The position numbers and the translations under genes were made by a program. Shown in pieces: positions 59,176 to 64,000 of a stretch of 64,000 nt of DNA. The stretch's first letter is position 1; the number at the start of each line of letters is the position of its first letter. Origin of the DNA: Bacteroidales bacterium 52_46 (lineage in GTDB: Bacteria; Bacteroidota; Bacteroidia; Bacteroidales; Muribaculaceae); assembly GCA_001915385.1 (NCBI GenBank), contig MNQK01000030.1, positions 1 to 64,000 of the forward strand, given 5' to 3'. The notes below the pieces were generated by a model, which searched no databases, was not told where the DNA came from, and saw only the letters and a list, made by a program, of their open reading frames with translations.

Positions 59176-60402
59176 ATGCCCACGTTAGCTGAAAATTTAT
59201 TGTGTTCGGGATGTAGTGCATGCTCAGTCACTTGTCCCAAAGGGGCAATTTCCATGGTTGAAGATTTCGAGGGTTTTAAACGCCCCATTATCAATAGCAG
59301 CCTTTGTGTAGAGTGCGGACTATGCGAAAAAGCATGTCACGTGATTTCCCCTTACCCCGATAGGCGCCCGATTGAAATTTATGCAGCCCGGGCAAAAAAT
59401 GACACGATAAGATTTGCGGCATCATCAGGTGGCATTTTCCCATTGTTGGGAGCAAATACAATATCAGACGGTGGAATTGTCTGGGGAGTGAGATGGGACA
59501 GAAATAATCGCATACCACGAGCCATTCATGACTATGCCAACACTATGCAAGGGCTTAAGGAATTCCGTGGTTCGAAATATGTGCAGTCACAAGTCAATAA
59601 TATATATAAAACAGTAAAGTCTCAACTGAACGAGGGACAAAATGTTCTCTTTTCCGGTACTCCGTGCCAGATATCAGGGCTTAAGCATTTCCTTAAAAAA
59701 GATTATCCAAATCTAACATGTTGCGAAGTGATATGTCATGGTGTACCAAGTCCTAAGGTGCTCAACGATTATATCGCTACTTTATTACCACAAAACTCGC
59801 CTGACCACGAATACCAAATAAAAGAGGTCACATTCCGCAACAAACTACACAAAGAGGGCGGGTGGCGCAACGGAGTAGTAGTAGTAGTAGTAGTAGTAGT
59901 AGACAAACACAATGGAACGGAAAAGGAATATGTCGTAAGTGACAGAAGAGCCGATACAGATCCTTATCTACGAGGTTTCCTGTGTGAGCTCATCAATCGA
60001 CCGTCATGTCATAATTGTACAGTACGCAATCTTAAGAGTGGCGCAGACATAACACTTGGCGATTTTTGGAAAATCCAAAAGTATGTCCCCCAAATTGATG
60101 ATGATATGGGAGTATCCCTTGTATGTATAAATACTGAAAAAGGGCAAAGACTATATAATGAAATCAAGCCCCAATTATCTGACTCTGTAGCTGTAAATTG
60201 GGATGCTGCGGTTGATAGTACCGGTGCATTAGTAGAGTCACCCAAGGCTCATCGTCGACGCTCCAGATTTTTTAAGGATTTTTCAAAAAACGGATTTCAG
60301 GAGAAGTCTATAATCAAGATGCTTAGACCTACGACAAAACAGATAATAAACAAGTATATACGAATTTTTAAGGCCAAAGTACGGCCATATATCAAAAAAT
60401 GA
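59176..60402 (+). CDS. F420H2-dehydrogenase beta-like iron-sulfur protein
   Basis: A 408-residue protein. Two 4Fe-4S ferredoxin motifs come first (Cys10/13/16/20 and Cys44/47/50/54). The FrhB-like N-terminal domain contains ASSGGIFPLL and EFRGSKYVQS, and the C-terminal domain VLFSGTPCQISGL and CHNCTVRNLKSGADITLGDFW. Such proteins occur in many polysaccharide clusters next to pyruvyltransferase-like genes and may reduce or rearrange a sugar intermediate. Nine consecutive GTA codons (59875-59901) encode nine valines within the domain. It overlaps the next gene by four bases (ATGA). Confidence 0.85.
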   Translation: MPTLAENLLCSGCSACSVTCPKGAISMVEDFEGFKRPIINSSLCVECGLCEKACHVISPYPDRRPIEIYAARAKNDTIRFAASSGGIFPLLGANTISDGGIVWGVRWDRNNRIPRAIHDYANTMQGLKEFRGSKYVQSQVNNIYKTVKSQLNEGQNVLFSGTPCQISGLKHFLKKDYPNLTCCEVICHGVPSPKVLNDYIATLLPQNSPDHEYQIKEVTFRNKLHKEGGWRNGVVVVVVVVVDKHNGTEKEYVVSDRRADTDPYLRGFLCELINRPSCHNCTVRNLKSGADITLGDFWKIQKYVPQIDDDMGVSLVCINTEKGQRLYNEIKPQLSDSVAVNWDAAVDSTGALVESPKAHRRRSRFFKDFSKNGFQEKSIIKMLRPTTKQIINKYIRIFKAKVRPYIKK

Positions 60403-61505
60403 AGACTGCTGTTATCACATACTGTCTTGGCTATAATTATGGAGCTATGCTACAGAGCTATGCCACGATAAAAGCGCTCGAAAGCATAGGGCATGAGGTG
60501 CAGTTGATAAACTTCCATCATCCCTGGAGTTTTGGACTCGACACTCGCGACTGGCGCAATTACGTGGGTCGTTCCCCTCGGATCTTGATGTCAAAGATTA
60601 AAACTATGTGGAAACAACGCACATTGCGTAAAAAATTCTCTCCAATATGGGCGATGTGGCCGCTGACTGAATACTACGGTTGCGATGGGGACAGAATAAT
60701 AGCCAATCCTCCCGAATGCGATTGTTTGATTTCCGGAAGCGATCAGACGTGGAACACATCCGCACCTAGAGAATTATTTGCACCATACTTTCTGAATTTC
60801 GGTTCTGACAGCATCAGGCGTATATCCTATGCACCAAGCTTAGGCAACATAAAATTCCGAGAGGAAGATACCGAATGGATTGTTGAGCGTTTAAAAAGAT
60901 ATTCCGCCATAAGCGTCCGAGAAAAAGATGACGTAGACTATCTCGCCTCATTGGGTATTATGGATGTTGTACAGATGCCGGATCCTACCATGATTGTCCC
61001 TCGGAATGTCTACGATGAATTAATCTCGGGTGAAGAGCACAGAAAGTATTCGGCTGTCATATATATGCTTGGGCCGAAAAATAAAGCAAATGAATCCCTG
61101 CTCACAAAAATACTGGACAATAATGGTATTTGTCTAAAAGACGCGCTCAATGTAGAATTGCAGTCGTTTCACTGCAAAGGAGCAAAGAATAAAGTAACAA
61201 CTGTAGCCGAATGGGTTGACGCAATCGCTAATGCCGAAATTGTCATTACCAATTCATTCCATGCGGTTGTATTCAGCCTCATCTACGAAAAGCCTTTTGT
61301 TTTCGTCAAATTCAACGGAAATAAGGTCAAAAGCAATAACCGAATCGAAAACCTTCTGAATGGGACATCGGAGGAATGGCGCATGACTGACCTGTCTGCC
61401 AATCTTGATTTGTCTCCATATTATAAAAAACCTGAGTTCAAACATAAGATTGATGAATTTTGCAAAATCGGGACTGATTATCTACGTAAAAACATTAAGC
61501 CATAA
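60399..61505 (+). CDS. Polysaccharide pyruvyltransferase family protein
   Basis: A 368-residue protein of the CsaB/WcaK-like family: N-terminal TYCLGYNYGAMLQSYATIKAL, CDCLISGSDQTWN, ISYAPSLGN and the C-terminal NAEIVITNSFHAVVFSLIYEKPFV. It may add a pyruvate ketal from phosphoenolpyruvate to a sugar. The four-base overlap with the iron-sulfur gene marks them as a functional pair. Confidence 0.88.
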   Translation: MKTAVITYCLGYNYGAMLQSYATIKALESIGHEVQLINFHHPWSFGLDTRDWRNYVGRSPRILMSKIKTMWKQRTLRKKFSPIWAMWPLTEYYGCDGDRIIANPPECDCLISGSDQTWNTSAPRELFAPYFLNFGSDSIRRISYAPSLGNIKFREEDTEWIVERLKRYSAISVREKDDVDYLASLGIMDVVQMPDPTMIVPRNVYDELISGEEHRKYSAVIYMLGPKNKANESLLTKILDNNGICLKDALNVELQSFHCKGAKNKVTTVAEWVDAIANAEIVITNSFHAVVFSLIYEKPFVFVKFNGNKVKSNNRIENLLNGTSEEWRMTDLSANLDLSPYYKKPEFKHKIDEFCKIGTDYLRKNIKP

Positions 61506-61693
61506 ACGCATTCTTAGGCTTACCGCCATTTCAAAATTTTTATTTATAGCGTATTTGCCACATATCCGATCTGGCTATACTATGTATGTCGAGAAAGTAC
61601 TCTGACCTTACAGCTTGTTAAACATTGAAAATCAATTCAATGTTTACGCAACGATAGAAAACCGCATACCAATTAACGAAAAAGGCTAAACAG
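61506..61693. other. Spacer, nothing recognised
   Basis: 188 bases, AT-rich, no repeats and no convincing gene. Confidence 0.5.
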
Positions 61694-62914
61694 ATGTATA
61701 CAAAGCCCAAAATATTGATTGCAATGGACACCATGATGTGTGGTGGAATAGAGAAATCTCTGCTGTCACTATTGAATGTATTGGATAATTCGAGTGCTGA
61801 TATCACATTACTCCTTAACGAGGATAAAGGCCTGTTCATGAAGCTTATACCTGAATGGGTAAATGTCCATAAGATTGCATACAGCAAAAATATTTCCGAT
61901 GAAAAAAGATTAGGCCGCAAACAATTGCTTAAAAAGAATATTCGCAATTTAAGAATATTTCATTCGCTGAAACAATACCTGTCATTGCGCAAAGAGAACC
62001 GAAAACAGGAGGATGACCGATTAATACACCGTTACAGACGTTATCACAATGAAATTATTGATGACAATATACTTTCTTCACATTATGATCTGGCCGTAGC
62101 ATATGCGAATATCGAGCAGATGATTTTAGTCAGCGACAAGATAAATGCGACTCGGAAAATTGCTTTTTTCCATACCGAACTTGATGGATTGACAAAAGAT
62201 ATAAACAGATATTGTGAAATTTTAAGCAAATTCGATACACTATATTGTGTATCAGAAGATTTGACTCTATCTCTTAAAAACAGACTTCCTGACTTCAATG
62301 ACCGGATAAAACATTTTCCCCATATATTCAATACCGGAATGATGAAGGAGTGGTCTGAAAAGTTTGAGGCGGAATGGAAAGGGAACGGTTTTAAGCTATT
62401 AAGCGTAGGACGTGTACAACATCAGAAAGGATTTGATCTTATTCCAGATATTGCCCATAACCTCCGGAAATCAAATATAAATTTTCAATGGTTAATCATA
62501 GGCGATGGACCTATGATTAAAGACATATCAAAGCGACTTACAGAATTAAACGTTCACGATTGTGTGACATTCTGCGGAATAAAAGAAAATCCGTATCCTT
62601 ATTTTGCATCATGTGACATATATGTACAGCCATCCCGCTACGAAGGATATTGTTTGACTGTGGCAGAAGCAAGAGTGTTTGCCAGACCGATTATTGCAAC
62701 ACGTTTTGATGGAGCTAACGAGCAATTGGAAGGAGGGATATGTGGAAAAATCGTTGATTGCGACATTGACCAATTGTCTATTGCCATAAAAGAGTTGGTG
62801 GACAACCCGAATTTGAGAGCACAATACAGCAATGCTCTGATTAGGCAGAAAATAAATGATACTTCAGGTGCAGATATATTTATGGAAGAAGTTAAAAAGT
62901 CGATTCATCCCTAA
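61694..62914 (+). CDS. Glycosyltransferase family 4
   Basis: A 406-residue GT-B retaining transferase. The N-terminal part (ILIAMDTMMCGGIEKSLLSLLNVL) binds the acceptor. The C-terminal nucleotide-sugar domain has LSVGRVQHQKGFDLIPDIA and the E-x7-E region in QPSRYEGYCLTVAEARVFA. It probably adds a hexose in the repeat unit. Confidence 0.9.
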   Translation: MYTKPKILIAMDTMMCGGIEKSLLSLLNVLDNSSADITLLLNEDKGLFMKLIPEWVNVHKIAYSKNISDEKRLGRKQLLKKNIRNLRIFHSLKQYLSLRKENRKQEDDRLIHRYRRYHNEIIDDNILSSHYDLAVAYANIEQMILVSDKINATRKIAFFHTELDGLTKDINRYCEILSKFDTLYCVSEDLTLSLKNRLPDFNDRIKHFPHIFNTGMMKEWSEKFEAEWKGNGFKLLSVGRVQHQKGFDLIPDIAHNLRKSNINFQWLIIGDGPMIKDISKRLTELNVHDCVTFCGIKENPYPYFASCDIYVQPSRYEGYCLTVAEARVFARPIIATRFDGANEQLEGGICGKIVDCDIDQLSIAIKELVDNPNLRAQYSNALIRQKINDTSGADIFMEEVKKSIHP

Positions 62915-62955
62915 CAAATTAGCTTCTTAAACGACAATTTAATACTGATTTAATA

Positions 62956-63966
62956 ATGATAATTGACACTAATGTCCCTTTATTTTCAATCATTGTACCT
63001 GTATATAATGTCAAAGAATATATAGAGATAACGATTGGTTCAATTTTAGAGCAAACAATTTGTGACTTTGAAATCTTAGCAATTGATGATGGTTCGACCG
63101 ATGGAAGTGGAGACATACTTGACATTATTGCATCGACAGATGCGCGTGTCAGGGTTTTTCATCAGCCTAATTCGGGGGTAAGTGCAGCGAGAAATCTCGG
63201 ACTTGACAAAGCTCGTGGGAAATGGATTGTTTTTGTTGACGGAGATGATGCACTCCGTTTGGATGCTTTGGAAATTTTAAGAGACTGCATTTCACGGAAT
63301 CCAAATGCTGACATGATCGGTTATTGTTACTCCAAAACTACCAATATAATACCAAATAATCTAAAAAAGCCAAATATAGAGATTACATATAACGAGTTGA
63401 GCGATGACTGTAGCACCAAAGCATCTTTTGGTGCTCTAAATCATCAAATGGTTTGGACGGAAACTTTTTGTCGAGAAATTCTTGGAGATCTAAGGTTTGA
63501 ACCAATAAAAAATGGAGAAGATGTCCTTTTTTGTAATGGTATCGGACTAAAAGCTAACAAATATATTGCAATAGATGCTAAGTTATATTTTTATTTAGCA
63601 AGAGGGAATTCAGCTCGGGAACAAGATTTAATATGGACAGAACATCGTCACTACGAGCACGAAATCGCCTATAATGGCATTTTACAAAATCTTGTTAAAT
63701 GTAAAAAAGATATAGATAATAAATGGTTAAAACGATGGGTAGCACAACTTCTTCAATATAAACCTCAAGTTTGGAAATTCAATAAAACTACACAACAAAA
63801 ATTTCTAAACAATCAGCGTTCATTATTGAGAAATGTTGAATATTTACTATCATTGCCCATTTACCTAAAAATATGGATTAAAATTGCAACAGCAATTAAC
63901 TCAAGAATTTATTATAAAATCACAGCAATGTGGCCAATTAAAATATATAGCAAACTAAAAAGATGA
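62956..63966 (+). CDS. Glycosyltransferase family 2
   Basis: A 336-residue GT-A transferase: FSIIVPVYNVKEYIEITIGSI, AIDDGSTDGSGDIL, NSGVSAARNLGLDKARGKW and the DxD-like FVDGDDALRLDALE. The stop codon overlaps the next ATG (ATGA). Confidence 0.92.
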   Translation: MIIDTNVPLFSIIVPVYNVKEYIEITIGSILEQTICDFEILAIDDGSTDGSGDILDIIASTDARVRVFHQPNSGVSAARNLGLDKARGKWIVFVDGDDALRLDALEILRDCISRNPNADMIGYCYSKTTNIIPNNLKKPNIEITYNELSDDCSTKASFGALNHQMVWTETFCREILGDLRFEPIKNGEDVLFCNGIGLKANKYIAIDAKLYFYLARGNSAREQDLIWTEHRHYEHEIAYNGILQNLVKCKKDIDNKWLKRWVAQLLQYKPQVWKFNKTTQQKFLNNQRSLLRNVEYLLSLPIYLKIWIKIATAINSRIYYKITAMWPIKIYSKLKR

Positions 63967-64000
63967 AGATAGCATTTTTAATTCAGGATCTTTTCCAACT
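63963..64000 (+). CDS. Start of next gene (partial, probably glycosyltransferase)
   Basis: The first 12 codons (MKIAFLIQDLFQ) of a gene cut by the window edge. A hydrophobic strand right after Met-Lys is typical of GT-B enzymes, but no family call is possible. It overlaps the upstream stop codon by three bases. Confidence 0.6.
   Translation, partial: MKIAFLIQDLFQ

Noticed and set aside
59875..59901. The GTA run as an on/off phase-variation switch
   Set aside because: The unit is three bases, so slippage keeps the frame; only valine number would change.

Overview
The window looks like a chromosomal segment of a gut Bacteroidales bacterium, most likely Muribaculaceae or a close relative. The evidence is promoters of the Bacteroidetes type (TTTG, about 20 bases, TAnnTTTG), lipoprotein and outer-membrane families typical of that order (DUF4836-, DUF4919- and DUF5723-like), a UpxY-type NusG paralogue in front of a polysaccharide cluster, and an inositol-phosphate synthase like those behind Bacteroides inositol lipids. 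No 16S rRNA is present, so the family assignment is inference.

Layout. Positions 1-4640 hold a right-hand piece of a phage head module: SU10-like capsid, probable adaptor, portal, and two small unknown genes. It runs straight into recO. Positions 5.6-31 kb are mostly housekeeping: a tRNA-Glu/rpsT/tRNA-Glu unit, dnaX, a TPR protein and an outer-membrane barrel, a RecD-like helicase, serS, a YqeY-like gene, an IS200-like Y1 transposase inside a nest of REP-like hairpins, a SemiSWEET, a secreted Ig-like protein, a GH13/WYL/acyltransferase operon, asnA, an isolated phage-tail-like gene, metG and asparaginase. Positions 31-48.5 kb carry a DUF308-like membrane protein, the SRP RNA, purN, a cytidylate-kinase-like gene, inositol-phosphate synthase, an orphan receiver domain, two envelope proteins, tRNA-Asn, an ABC transporter pair, a DUF4836-like lipoprotein, an aspartate aminotransferase and tyrS.

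Positions 48.6-64 kb are a surface-polysaccharide cluster that continues past the right edge. A promoter with a leader of about 250 bases precedes a UpxY-type antiterminator. Then come an NDP-hexose 2,3-dehydratase, a Gfo/Idh reductase and an SDR reductase (together a plausible 2,6-dideoxysugar branch), two tandem GT8 enzymes, a flippase, a DegT-type aminotransferase, GT2 and GT4 transferases, and an iron-sulfur/pyruvyltransferase-family pair. This part is visibly more AT-rich than the rest.

The most striking feature outside the genes is the density of repeats. Nearly every spacer carries one of several palindromic or short-word families. One large palindrome family sits only next to gene 3' ends. 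Another is built like the hairpins around the Y1 transposase and recurs at 34 and 40 kb. Simple AT-rich words supply start or stop codons to several genes and appear to have entered the dnaX linker.

The two leads most worth following are the phage-like structural genes at 0-4.6 and 25-27.7 kb, which could be a domesticated (gene-transfer-agent-like) particle, and the REP/transposase system. Both are inferences from one window.
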